A stretch of 64,000 nt of DNA from Alphaproteobacteria bacterium LSUCC0684 (lineage in GTDB: Bacteria; Pseudomonadota; Alphaproteobacteria; Puniceispirillales; UBA1172). The stretch is from contig CP166130.1 in NCBI GenBank assembly GCA_041228335.1, positions 2,193,501 to 2,257,500 on the forward strand. Direction: 5' to 3'. A program made the translations under genes and the position numbers. Below, one piece after another: positions 53,897-62,592 of this stretch (positions are counted from its first letter, which is position 1; every line of letters starts with the position of its first letter). The notes under the pieces were generated by a model that was not told the origin of the DNA, did no database searches, and saw only the letters and a list, made by a program, of their open reading frames with translations.

Positions 53897-54753
53897 CTTT
53901 AAGTAACTATCCTCCAAGGCAAGTTTTCATAATTGGTGCTGCTAGATCTGGCACTAAATTTCTTCGTGAATGTTTATCTGCTTCAAAAGATATTTATACC
54001 ATACCTTATGATATTTCTTTTATTTGGCGTTTTGGTTCCGAAAATTGTCAGCATGATGAGCTTCTTCCTTCTATGTTGACTCAGTCTAAAATTTTAAAAA
54101 TAAAATCATTTATTAATTATTTTTTAAAGTATGCCGATAATTCTACTTTTTTTTTAGATAAAACCGTATCAAATACACTCCGTGTTTCTTATTTGAATGT
54201 AATTTATCCTGATGCATTATTTATACATTTGACTCGAGATGGTCGTGCTGTTGTTGAATCTTCTATTCGTCAGTGGAATTCCTCAATTTCTATTTCATAT
54301 ATTTTATACAAGCTTAAATATTTCCCACTCTCTAACTATAAATATGCATTATGGTTTGCATCTAATTTTCTTCGCTCCCTGTTTTCTGACACTCCTCGTT
54401 TGTGGGGGCCGCGCTATAATGGTATAGATACCGATATTCATAAATTGTCTATTGAAGATGTTTGTTCTAAGCAATGGTCCCGCTGCGTTGATATTGCTGA
54501 TAAACAGCTTTCCCTTATTGATTCTAATAGAGTTACTCATCTTAAATTTGAGGATTTAGTAGATGATTCAAAATTTCTGTATGATATCTGCTCATTTATC
54601 GGTATTTCAGATTCAGATGCTGTTGTCAAAAAATATGATGCTATTGTTAGAAAGGATAACAATATTAAATCTTTTCGTGCTCTTTCTACACAGACTTTAG
54701 TGTCCATTTCTAAGTACGCAGAAAAATCGCTTATTCGACTAGGTTATCTATGA
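53893..54753 (+). CDS. PAPS-dependent sulfotransferase
   Basis: 286 residues. VFIIGAARSGTKFLRECLSA is the 5'-phosphosulfate loop and LFIHLTRDGRAVVESSIRQW the 3'-phosphate-binding motif (RDxRxxxxS). These two motifs define the family. It would sulfate a sugar hydroxyl in the repeat unit using PAPS from cysC at 23214, with cysQ removing PAP. Overlaps its neighbours on both sides by four bases. Confidence 0.88.
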   Translation: MTLSNYPPRQVFIIGAARSGTKFLRECLSASKDIYTIPYDISFIWRFGSENCQHDELLPSMLTQSKILKIKSFINYFLKYADNSTFFLDKTVSNTLRVSYLNVIYPDALFIHLTRDGRAVVESSIRQWNSSISISYILYKLKYFPLSNYKYALWFASNFLRSLFSDTPRLWGPRYNGIDTDIHKLSIEDVCSKQWSRCVDIADKQLSLIDSNRVTHLKFEDLVDDSKFLYDICSFIGISDSDAVVKKYDAIVRKDNNIKSFRALSTQTLVSISKYAEKSLIRLGYL

Positions 54754-55910
54754 ATAATTTTATCCCTTTTTCGTTGCCGGAAATTGGTGATGATGAAATT
54801 ACGGAGGTTGTAGACTCCCTTCGCTCTGGCTGGATCACGACTGGGCCCAAAGCCCAAATGTTTGAAGAAATGTTTAGTGAATTTCTAGGTGATTCTAACT
54901 TGTATTGCGTTTCTGTGAATTCTGCTACTTCAGGTTTACATTTAGCTTTAGAGGCGCTTTGTATCGGACCTGGTGATGAAGTGATTGTTCCCACTCATAC
55001 CTTCACCGCCACAGCTGAGGTGGTGCGTTATCTTGGCGCCACTCCTGTATTTGTTGACGTTAATCCTCATTCATTCAATATGAGTGTTGATTCATTCAAA
55101 GCAGGTATTACTTCTAGAACTAAAGCTGTTATGCCAGTCCACTTTGCAGGTTTGTCATGTGAAATGGAAGAAATCATTGCGGTTGCTAGGAGTCACCATA
55201 TACACATTGTCGAAGATGCGGCTCATGCTTTGCCTACCACCTGTAACAAGAAGTTTATTGGTACTTTAAATAGCGATTCGACAGTTTTTAGTTTTTACGC
55301 CAATAAAACAATGACCACTGGCGAAGGTGGAATGTTAGTTACTCGCAATAAGGAGATTGCCGATCGCGCTAAACAAATGCGATTGCATGGGATAAGCAGG
55401 GATGCATTTGATCGTTTCACCTCAAAAAAACCATCTTGGCATTATGAGGTAATAGCCCCCGGTTTTAAATATAACCTAACTGACATTGCAGCAAGCCTAG
55501 GCATTCATCAGCTTAAAAAAGTTGAACAATTTCAAAACAGACGACAAGAGATTGCTATTTTTTATAATGAACATCTTAAAGATTTGCCCCTGACTTTGCC
55601 GCCAATGCCACTTAATGAAGATGTACATGCGTGGCACTTGTATGTCATACAACTAAATAAAGAGCTACCTCTTTCTCGAGATCGTTTCATCGAGCTGATG
55701 TATGAAAATGGTATTGGTTGCGGCGTTCATTATATCCCTCTTCATCTCCATCCTTATTGGCGTGATACTTATAAATTAACTCCTGAAATGTTTCCTGTTA
55801 GCCAACGTATCTATGAGCAATCAGTTTCATTGCCTATTTACAGTAAGATGACAGATGAGGATATGGAGAGGGTCGTTTCGACAGTTGCCAAAATACTAAA
55901 CAATGCTTAA
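54750..55910 (+). CDS. DegT/DnrJ/EryC1 aminotransferase (ArnB/PglE-like)
   Basis: 386 residues, PLP-dependent. FSLPEIGDDEITEVVDSLRS and GWITTGPKAQMFEEMF open the ArnB/PglE-like type; NSATSGLHLALEAL, DEVIVPTHTFTATAEVVRYLGA, VEDAAHALPT and the Lys in SFYANKTMTTGEGGM follow. With the CapD-type UDP-GlcNAc dehydratase at 59040 and the small sugar-phosphate transferase next to it, it most likely makes a UDP-4-amino-4,6-dideoxy-GlcNAc type sugar. ArnB-type UDP-Ara4N synthesis is less likely without arnA. Confidence 0.8.
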   Translation: MNNFIPFSLPEIGDDEITEVVDSLRSGWITTGPKAQMFEEMFSEFLGDSNLYCVSVNSATSGLHLALEALCIGPGDEVIVPTHTFTATAEVVRYLGATPVFVDVNPHSFNMSVDSFKAGITSRTKAVMPVHFAGLSCEMEEIIAVARSHHIHIVEDAAHALPTTCNKKFIGTLNSDSTVFSFYANKTMTTGEGGMLVTRNKEIADRAKQMRLHGISRDAFDRFTSKKPSWHYEVIAPGFKYNLTDIAASLGIHQLKKVEQFQNRRQEIAIFYNEHLKDLPLTLPPMPLNEDVHAWHLYVIQLNKELPLSRDRFIELMYENGIGCGVHYIPLHLHPYWRDTYKLTPEMFPVSQRIYEQSVSLPIYSKMTDEDMERVVSTVAKILNNA

Positions 55911-56511
55911 GAGATTTTTTGATCTTGTATTTTCTGCTTTTGGTCTTTTGGTTATATCGCCTTTTTTTCTCCTTATTGCTTTATTAATCAAGATTGACTC
56001 TGCAGGACCTGTATTCTTTCGACAGGTAAGGGTGGGTAGATATCTTTGTCTTTTTAAAATTCATAAATTTAGGACAATGGTTGTAAATGCATCTGATATA
56101 GGGCCAAGTGTCACCACTGATGTTGATCCTAGGGTAACCAGAATAGGTAAGATTTTAAGAAAATATAAACTTGATGAGCTACCTCAACTTATTGATGTGC
56201 TCCTTGGTGATATGAGCCTTGTGGGTCCAAGACCGGAGGTGCCTAAGTATGTGGATGCTTATTCTGATGTAGATAAAAAAATCATCTTTTCAGTTAAGCC
56301 AGGTATTACTGATAAAGCTTCTATAGAGTTTCGTAATGAGAATGAATTAATAGCAAATGTAAGTGATGCAGATCGTGTTTATATTGAAAAAATACTTCCA
56401 AATAAATTGAGTTATTATCATGAGTACGTTGAGACTCGTTCGTTATGGCTTGATATCAAGATCATTTTTAAAACAGTCTGGCTAATACTTCCGTTTAACT
56501 CAAATAAGTAG
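55903..56511 (+). CDS. Initiating sugar-phosphate transferase (PglC/WcaJ type)
   Basis: 202 residues, the small monotopic form. One N-terminal hydrophobic reentrant helix (FDLVFSAFGLLVISPFFLL), then GPVFFRQVRVGRYLCLFKIHKFRTM, TRIGKILRKYKLDELPQL with the Asp-Glu catalytic pair, and GDMSLVGPRPE. It starts repeat-unit assembly on undecaprenyl phosphate, probably with the 4-amino or acetamido sugar made by the preceding enzyme. Its last 12 bases overlap the end of the oppositely oriented recombinase gene. Confidence 0.93.
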   Translation: MLKRFFDLVFSAFGLLVISPFFLLIALLIKIDSAGPVFFRQVRVGRYLCLFKIHKFRTMVVNASDIGPSVTTDVDPRVTRIGKILRKYKLDELPQLIDVLLGDMSLVGPRPEVPKYVDAYSDVDKKIIFSVKPGITDKASIEFRNENELIANVSDADRVYIEKILPNKLSYYHEYVETRSLWLDIKIIFKTVWLILPFNSNK

Positions 56512-57384
56512 CCAATCGCTATCATCCCAGTTCCTTAAGTATCGTAACGCGGTATTCTCAGATTTCCATCCACCGCGAAGCATGATCCTTTCAAGCGGTA
56601 CACCTTTATCAAGAAGATCTATAGCAGCACCCACTCGAAACGAGTGACCTGATAGCTCGCCAATATCCTTCAATTTCGCTTTGCGCTGAAGAAATTTCAG
56701 TATCTTATTCAAAGCAGCAGGGACTAAACTTTCCCTAATGCTTAAGTCGCGTTTAAAGCTTCTTAAGATGTATCCGTCAGTTTGTTTGATCTTGTCTTGC
56801 CAGTGACTGATCATCTCAACAAGCTCATCTGAAATGGGGATTAACTTCCCCTCACCAAACTGATCTGTTTTTGATTTTCGTAAGAGCAGGACGTGTTTTC
56901 CGTTTGGTAATATTTTTACATCCTCAAACTTAAATGCGCATATCTCAGAGCGTCGACGCATGCTTTCATAGCCTAGTTGGAGTAGTAAGCGGTTACGTAA
57001 ACCCAGAATGGTGTTATCACACACTGCTTGCAGCTTACGCATGACCTCTAGCGTGAGTGGCGTGGCCTGTTTTTGAGCTATGCCTAAATTGCGTTTAAGC
57101 CGCTTAAGCCCGAGGATTACATCAGGCTCTTTGGTCGGGTTAGGTTGTTTTAATAAATCGAGAAGCCGACTGATACTAGCGACACGTCGACTCATCGTGG
57201 CTACAGTGAGTGATTGACCCATCTCTTCAAGATATTGCACAAATTCCGTGCCGCTGAGTGACAGTGGATTTAGCTTGTTTTGTTGGGACCAACGAGTGAG
57301 GTGTTCAAGGTCAGAGCGGTAGGCTTTGATAGTGTTGGGTGCGTATGCACCCTCGAGTGATGTAAACAGTTTCTCGATATTCAT
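56500..57384 (-). CDS. Cre-like tyrosine recombinase, module B
   Basis: 294 residues. Arg in SMRRRSEICAF (about 145), Lys about 172 in RKSKTDQ, His247 and Arg250 in GHSFRVGAA, Trp273 in RGGWKS and Tyr282 in ALRYLRN. The same short two-domain form as in module A but well diverged, sharing EGAYAP-like starts (GAYAPNTIKAYRSDL here, GAYAPATLRSYFACY there). Intact. Its target site is unknown. Confidence 0.9.
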   Translation of the reverse strand: MNIEKLFTSLEGAYAPNTIKAYRSDLEHLTRWSQQNKLNPLSLSGTEFVQYLEEMGQSLTVATMSRRVASISRLLDLLKQPNPTKEPDVILGLKRLKRNLGIAQKQATPLTLEVMRKLQAVCDNTILGLRNRLLLQLGYESMRRRSEICAFKFEDVKILPNGKHVLLLRKSKTDQFGEGKLIPISDELVEMISHWQDKIKQTDGYILRSFKRDLSIRESLVPAALNKILKFLQRKAKLKDIGELSGHSFRVGAAIDLLDKGVPLERIMLRGGWKSENTALRYLRNWDDSDWLLI

Positions 57385-57509
57385 TTTCGATACCTTGCTA
57401 CTTTGTAAAATTGGGTTTAACCTAGGATTTAGAACTAAATAAGAACAAAGTCTTGGTTTGTAATATTTAGTAATTCACCATAATTTTATGAATAAATTTG
57501 TCCATTAAA

Positions 57510-57524
57510 GGAATAATTTATTCC
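57510..57524. promoter_or_regulatory. Palindrome before XRE gene, module B
   Basis: GGAATAA-T-TTATTCC, a perfect 15-base palindrome 13 bases before the XRE-like start in the 153-bp gap between the divergent genes. It corresponds in position, though not in sequence, to the palindrome of module A, as expected if each XRE-like protein has its own operator. Confidence 0.55.
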
Positions 57525-57537
57525 AATAGGATATCAC

Positions 57538-57777
57538 TTGATTAGTGTTTGTCAAATTAAAGCAGCGCGTGCTCTTTTGGGCTGGAGTGCTCAAGATCTA
57601 GCTAATAGAAGCGGGGTTGGAGCAACGACTTTAAGGCGCTATGAAATGTCAGATGGAATACCGAGTGCGAATGCGAAAAGTCTGCAAACTGTCATCGAGA
57701 CGTTTCAAAGAGCGGGTATTGAGTTCACAGGCGATCCGCTAAAAAACCCTGGCGTGATCTTGCATCTGAAGGAGTGA
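57538..57777 (+). CDS. XRE-like helix-turn-helix regulator, module B
   Basis: 79 residues. QIKAARALLGWSAQDLANRS and VGATTLRRYE form the HTH; the end GIEFTGDPLKNPGVILHLKE parallels module A. It starts at TTG 57538 with AGGA 6 bases upstream, the same TTG ATT start as its partner. Probable autorepressor and controller of the recombinase. Confidence 0.87.
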   Translation: MISVCQIKAARALLGWSAQDLANRSGVGATTLRRYEMSDGIPSANAKSLQTVIETFQRAGIEFTGDPLKNPGVILHLKE

Positions 57778-57780
57778 TTG

Positions 57781-58377
57781 GTGGCTGATGATGCATTAAA
57801 GCGTGGTCTTGAGATTCTTAAGTCGGTACGTACGGTGCACCTTAACGACCCATCGGGTCACTACGAGAATATCTTGAAAGGGCTACTTTCAGATCTAGAA
57901 TCGCCAGATACCTTAAGCGTGATTTTTTGTGAACAGATGGCCGAGTGTATGTATTGGCTGCGTAAACATACCGATGATAAAGAGACCATCATTTTAGAGT
58001 CCATCGCTGAACAGTTGGATAATGCGTTAGGTAAACGAAATTATGCAGTAGGACCTTTTTATAACGTTAAAGACCTTAAAGCGATTTTGGCCGGTAAAGA
58101 ACCCTTAACCTCAGAGATTACACAAGCGCTTTTAGATCGCAATCAGCGCACCTTAGAAGATTGTCGTGCACTAGCGTTTGTTAAAAGAGCAAAAGATATT
58201 CAACTCGCCGATGATTTGATTCAGCGGCAGCGGTATAACCTTCGTCATCTTCAAAAAAGCTTGGAATCGATTCATTTGCAAAAGCGCCTGTTAAAGCGAA
58301 TGGATCTTGAGCTGCATCGGCTAGAGAAAGAGGTTTATGCGTTAGATCATGAGCCAGAAACAAAGCCAAGCAAATAA
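57781..58377 (+). CDS. Middle gene of module B, unknown function
   Basis: About 198 residues starting at GTG 57781 (AAGGAG 6 bases before; TTG 57778 is too close). No domain I recognise. Helical and charged, with a probable coiled segment near the C-terminus (RQRYNLRHLQKSLESIHLQK, then RMDLELHRLEKEVYAL). It occupies the place of the broken middle gene of module A; similarity between them is too weak for me to claim homology. Overlaps the next gene by 29 bases. Confidence 0.7.
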   Translation: MADDALKRGLEILKSVRTVHLNDPSGHYENILKGLLSDLESPDTLSVIFCEQMAECMYWLRKHTDDKETIILESIAEQLDNALGKRNYAVGPFYNVKDLKAILAGKEPLTSEITQALLDRNQRTLEDCRALAFVKRAKDIQLADDLIQRQRYNLRHLQKSLESIHLQKRLLKRMDLELHRLEKEVYALDHEPETKPSK

Positions 58378-58849
58378 ACGCAATGCGCAAGCGTCGACGG
58401 GCCCGAGAACTCAAAGCGGTAAGGGTGCTTCATCTCAAAACGCGTTAAAACACGGTCTAAACCAGGCGTTTGATCCTCTTGCTGATCCGCGATTTTCTCA
58501 TTGGGTAGCTGCCTTCGTTAATGAAGGCTTTGACAGGGACCAGGCGAGCAAAGCTGCTGAAGCTTTGTTATCTCACCGAAGAGTGATGCAAGCGTTTGAA
58601 GGAAGTTATTTAGAGGGGCCTGATCCGATGGCCTTGATGAGTGATGAGGTCATCGATGAATTTCTCTCTGAACAAGCGTTGGCTGCATTCATGACGGTTA
58701 ACAAACGCGAACGAAAGACATTAATCAACATACTTTCACCGAAGGTGAATCGTGGGAGTGAGGTGACTCAGCGGATTAGACGTTTAGCAAAGTTAAATCG
58801 GTATCTTCAAAAATCTGCGGCCCAGCTGTCAAAAGCACTCAAACCATAA
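58349..58849 (+). CDS. ANKRNAQ-STGPR motif protein, module B
   Basis: 166 residues. SQANKRNAQASTGPRTQSGK and then SSQNALKHGL at residues 5-37 match the module A protein (17962-17399) over the same region; the remainder differs (DPRFSHWVAAFVNEGFD, KRERKTLINILSPKVN). Unknown function, with a basic N-terminus that could bind nucleic acid. Starts inside the middle gene. The 190 bases after it hold only a short ACCCATTTGGGT repeat (58865-58876). Confidence 0.72.
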   Translation: MSQKQSQANKRNAQASTGPRTQSGKGASSQNALKHGLNQAFDPLADPRFSHWVAAFVNEGFDRDQASKAAEALLSHRRVMQAFEGSYLEGPDPMALMSDEVIDEFLSEQALAAFMTVNKRERKTLINILSPKVNRGSEVTQRIRRLAKLNRYLQKSAAQLSKALKP

Positions 58850-59039
58850 AAAATCACAAAACGAACCCATTTGGGTCCGATAACTGCTCTTATCAAACCC
58901 AACGCAACGTAAATCCTAATTATTATTTCAGGTTACATCTTTAAAAGTTAAGATCTTTTTCTCTAGGTTGGCTTAACTGAAATTGCACTGAGAGCATTCA
59001 AAAAACCATCCATCTGAGCCTATTAGGATCGACAGAAGC

Positions 59040-61007
59040 TCACCCGCGGGTATTATCCAATGGCAGTGAAATAATTTTGTCAGAAAAACTCTTGGATCTT
59101 GGCTTTGATACTGAGGACACTAGGGCCGGACTTGGAGTGAAATCAGCAAGCCTTACCAAGATCTTTGTCAAAAGAATTGTATCATTAGCTTCGACAAGTT
59201 GCTCAATCTCTGCTAAAAGCCCTCGTAATTGGTCTAACGCTATGGGCGCCTCTTGCACAGTCATTACCCTTGGATGAAATGTGCGCGTCAGATTGTCTCC
59301 ATAGGATAGTTCTTCATACATTTTCTCACCGGGGCGCAAGCCAGTTACGCGAATTGCAATATCCCCATTCTCACCTTTCTCATTATTTTCGAAATAGGCG
59401 GTCAGACCGGAGAGATTAACCATTTTAAACGCAAGATCCATGATTTTGATTGGTCTTCCCATATCAAGAATAAAAACTTCACCGCCAATTGACATTGAGC
59501 CTGCCTGTATCACGAGTTGGACAGCCTCACCAATCGTCATAAAATAGCGGGTAATGTCAGGGTGGGTAAGGGTTATCGGCCCGCCTGCCGCAATCTGTTT
59601 TTTGAACACGGTCACAACCGACCCTGATGAACCCAGCACATTCCCGAAGCGAACTATGGAAAATTGCGTTTTCGTCTGTTTGCCATTCATCGACTGGCAA
59701 ATCCGCTCGGCAAGACGCTTTGATGCCCCCATTACATTTGTTGGATTAACTGCCTTATCCGTGGATATGAGTGTAAAATTAGAGACTTTTGTGCGGAGCG
59801 CTTCCTCGGCAATCACAAGTGTACCTAGAGAATTGTTTTTTATTGCTTGTATAAGATTTTGTTCCATCAGGGGAACATGTTTATAAGCGGCAGCATGATA
59901 AATGGTTTCGATATTATGCTCATCGAGGACGGATGAAACATATGATCGGTCTGAAACCGATCCTATATGAATGGATAACTTGACCCTGAGGTCCAATGCG
60001 AGACTTTCAAGTTCACTAAAAATGTTATAAATTGCAAATTCCGAAATGTCGAGTAATAGAAGGTGATCTGGCTCTAATTTAAGTATTTGCCGGCATAATT
60101 CACTTCCAATTGATCCACCGGCACCTGTTACAAGGACTGTTTTACCTGTGATGTTTTTTGAGAGGAGATTGGGGTCAGGTTTTACCATTTCGCGCTCCAG
60201 CAAATCCTCAATCTCTATATCTTTGAATTCATTAATTGTAACCGACCCATTAATCAAGCCAGAAAGCCCCGGGATGGTCTTTACATCAAGGGAGTACTCG
60301 GAAAGACGTGAAATAATTTTTTTCCTGTCTGAAAAGCTGGCGCTAGGTATTGCAAGCAAAACTGTTGATATTCCAAATTTATCAAACTTGCTGGATGCTT
60401 CTGAAAAACTCATGACCGTATGGCCAAACATCCTCTCCCCCTGTAGATTTTTTGAATCATCGATAACCATACGGACCATATAATTTGGGTCTGATTTTAG
60501 GGAGTGAATAATTTGCGCCGATGCCGCACCAGCGCCATAAATTGCGATATGTTTTTGATACCGCCCATTGGTCAGGCGATAAACTGATCGGATAACAAAT
60601 CTTATTCCGTTAATTCCAATGAACAGTAATGCAGCATATATGATAGGCACTGTCCATGGAATCAAAGGCACAACAGTGATTTTGGTTAAAATCAATAAAA
60701 CAACAGAGACAGAGGTACCTATTGCAACCAACATTACCACTTCTGTTGAGACATGACGAATAAAGGAATGGTAGAGCCCCATCTTTGCTAATATATAGAT
60801 AGTTGGAACCACAATGATCGCAAAACTAAGGTAAAAGGATGGAAGTTCTAAAAACGAGAACGTTTCGAGACGAAGTGCCATCGCGCCAATCAACGACAAC
60901 AATATCGTCGCTATATCGCAAATTACTTGTATCACGCGCTTGACGCTGCGATTAGCATTAAGTGCTAATCGAAAAGTATTCGTCAAATTATTTAAAAGCC
61001 AAGTCAA
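59040..61007 (-). CDS. CapD/WbpM/PglF-type UDP-GlcNAc 4,6-dehydratase
   Basis: 655 residues. Four N-terminal membrane helices (residues about 15-120), a first nucleotide-binding domain (GAGAASAQIIHSL), then a catalytic extended SDR with TGAGGSIGSELCRQ, YHAAAYKHVPLMEQN and STDKAVNPTNVMGASKR. This long membrane form dehydrates UDP-GlcNAc to the UDP-4-keto-6-deoxy sugar used for QuiNAc, bacillosamine and related sugars. The start is TTG 61007 with GAGG upstream. It pairs functionally with the aminotransferase at 54750. Confidence 0.92.
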   Translation of the reverse strand: MTWLLNNLTNTFRLALNANRSVKRVIQVICDIATILLSLIGAMALRLETFSFLELPSFYLSFAIIVVPTIYILAKMGLYHSFIRHVSTEVVMLVAIGTSVSVVLLILTKITVVPLIPWTVPIIYAALLFIGINGIRFVIRSVYRLTNGRYQKHIAIYGAGAASAQIIHSLKSDPNYMVRMVIDDSKNLQGERMFGHTVMSFSEASSKFDKFGISTVLLAIPSASFSDRKKIISRLSEYSLDVKTIPGLSGLINGSVTINEFKDIEIEDLLEREMVKPDPNLLSKNITGKTVLVTGAGGSIGSELCRQILKLEPDHLLLLDISEFAIYNIFSELESLALDLRVKLSIHIGSVSDRSYVSSVLDEHNIETIYHAAAYKHVPLMEQNLIQAIKNNSLGTLVIAEEALRTKVSNFTLISTDKAVNPTNVMGASKRLAERICQSMNGKQTKTQFSIVRFGNVLGSSGSVVTVFKKQIAAGGPITLTHPDITRYFMTIGEAVQLVIQAGSMSIGGEVFILDMGRPIKIMDLAFKMVNLSGLTAYFENNEKGENGDIAIRVTGLRPGEKMYEELSYGDNLTRTFHPRVMTVQEAPIALDQLRGLLAEIEQLVEANDTILLTKILVRLADFTPSPALVSSVSKPRSKSFSDKIISLPLDNTRG

Positions 61008-61068
61008 TCCCTGACCTCGTTATAATTAAATTTTCTTAAAATACTATTATCTTAAATCAAACTCCATA

Positions 61069-62340
61069 TTAAGTTGATTTTTTAATACCTGTTGCCAAAG
61101 CAACCGCGCTCCAGATAAAAACATTATTCCACTGGCCGAAGAAATCTGCGCTGGTGGCGATGGGCCAGAAAATACCGAAGGGGATAACCCATGCCGTGGC
61201 TGTGAAAACATTGGCGCGGTTTTTAAAACTCGCCCTGAAACAGGTCCAGATGATGGACCACAGAAAAACTGTTCCCAATATCAACCCAATGAAGCCTGTC
61301 TCTGTCAAAAACTGGAGATAGTAATTATGCGGGTGAGGCTGCCAGTTTGTTTGTGGGATAGCTTGAAAAAACTCAGGTGGGGTAAGCCGGTAATTTGCTG
61401 TGCCAATCCCGAACAAAAGATTATCTTTAGCCACCTGCCAGCCGCCATTTAAGGTCTGCAGATGACCACTTTCAGCTAAACTAGTTGATCCAGCAATAAA
61501 TTCATCGGTGTATCTTGTTGCCATATCGGGGAGGGCAGAAAACACCAACACCACCGCCAATACTTCGGCGGCAACAAGCCCCAGATACCGCCCCCACTTT
61601 GGCTTCCAGACGAGCCCCGCAAGCATGCCTCCGCAGGCGCGGATGAGGAAGTTGATCCTCTCCCCGGTCATGACGGAAATCACCATCGTAAAGAGGGCGA
61701 TAACGCCCGATAACGCCGCAACGCGGCCCTTTACCGACACCGCCAGCGCCACCATGATCGTGAAAGCCGGAAGTCCAACCTTGGCGACGTAATTGCCTGG
61801 CACCAGATCGCCGTAGGGCCAGGAGAGCCTGCCCCCCTGCTGGCCGACGATCATGATTTCCGCCGTCAGAATAAAGCACATCGCAACCAGCCCCAGCGCG
61901 GTGGAGACAAGCATCGCGTAAAGAAGCCGCCTGTCCCGCGCAAGCCAGAAGGCGGTTGCCATGGCAAAGAGCGGAAAGCGGAACCAGATAAACGCCTCAC
62001 CCATCGAGTAGGCGGGGTGGTCTGAGATGGCGCCGGCGATAATGCACCAGATCCAGAAGACAAAACCCGCCCGAACCCAGAAGGGCTTGAGCCAGTCGCC
62101 CTCGCGTTTGATAATGGAGCGGATCACGAAGGTGATCGCCAGAAGGCTCAGCCAGACATCGGCTGGCGTGCGCTCGATCAGCAGGATGAAGGGCCCCAAC
62201 AGCCAGAAGATATGAAATCCTCGTTCCCATCGTGGCAATTCACCGAGCGCGTCCTTAGCGTCGCGCGCAATTGCCCTCAAAGCAGGAAGGATTTTCATGT
62301 TGTCTGCGTCGGCTTCAAGGTAGCGGTCAAGATGGGTCAA
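61069..62340 (-). CDS. O-antigen ligase / Wzy_C family membrane protein
   Basis: 423 residues with about 12 helices. The periplasmic loop has QPHPHNYYLQFLTETGFIGL, the His-bearing signature of the Wzy_C (PF04932) family that contains WaaL ligases and some polymerases. GC-rich. ORF begins at TTG 62340; ATG 62298 is an alternative start, and neither has a strong ribosome site. It is unclear whether it ligates the finished polymer to lipid A-core or polymerises a second one; a Wzy-like protein already lies at 49743. Confidence 0.85.
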   Translation of the reverse strand: MTHLDRYLEADADNMKILPALRAIARDAKDALGELPRWERGFHIFWLLGPFILLIERTPADVWLSLLAITFVIRSIIKREGDWLKPFWVRAGFVFWIWCIIAGAISDHPAYSMGEAFIWFRFPLFAMATAFWLARDRRLLYAMLVSTALGLVAMCFILTAEIMIVGQQGGRLSWPYGDLVPGNYVAKVGLPAFTIMVALAVSVKGRVAALSGVIALFTMVISVMTGERINFLIRACGGMLAGLVWKPKWGRYLGLVAAEVLAVVLVFSALPDMATRYTDEFIAGSTSLAESGHLQTLNGGWQVAKDNLLFGIGTANYRLTPPEFFQAIPQTNWQPHPHNYYLQFLTETGFIGLILGTVFLWSIIWTCFRASFKNRANVFTATAWVIPFGIFWPIATSADFFGQWNNVFIWSAVALATGIKKST

Positions 62341-62592
62341 GCGGCGGGTTCCCGTTCAATACATTGTTTTTGTTTTTTATCTCTTTGAGGCGCGTAAATC
62401 AATCTCGAGATTGCCATCATCACAGGCCTTGATGCCACCGCAAGACTACGGTCATAGATGCGTGGGATAATGAAAGCTTTACCCTTGAAGTGATATCTAT
62501 TTTGAAGATACCCTGAACAATTATCCGTAATGTTGGAGCGGAAACAAAAAGGGGCGCAAGTGATATCTATCTCAGCCGTCCTTTGGCCTTAT

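Larger units (their letters stand above)
56500..58849. other. Integrase module B (recombinase, XRE, middle gene, ANKRNAQ gene)
   Basis: Recombinase leftward (57384-56500); XRE-like (57538-57777), middle gene (57781-58377) and ANKRNAQ-type gene (58349-58849) rightward. Mirror image of module A, with the same order and the same overlap between the last two genes. All reading frames are open. The two recombinases face inward toward the variable genes between the modules. Confidence 0.75.

Noticed and set aside
17399..58849. Modules A and B as a recent inverted duplication
   Set aside because: The proteins share motifs and order but are strongly diverged throughout, including the recombinases and the palindromes.
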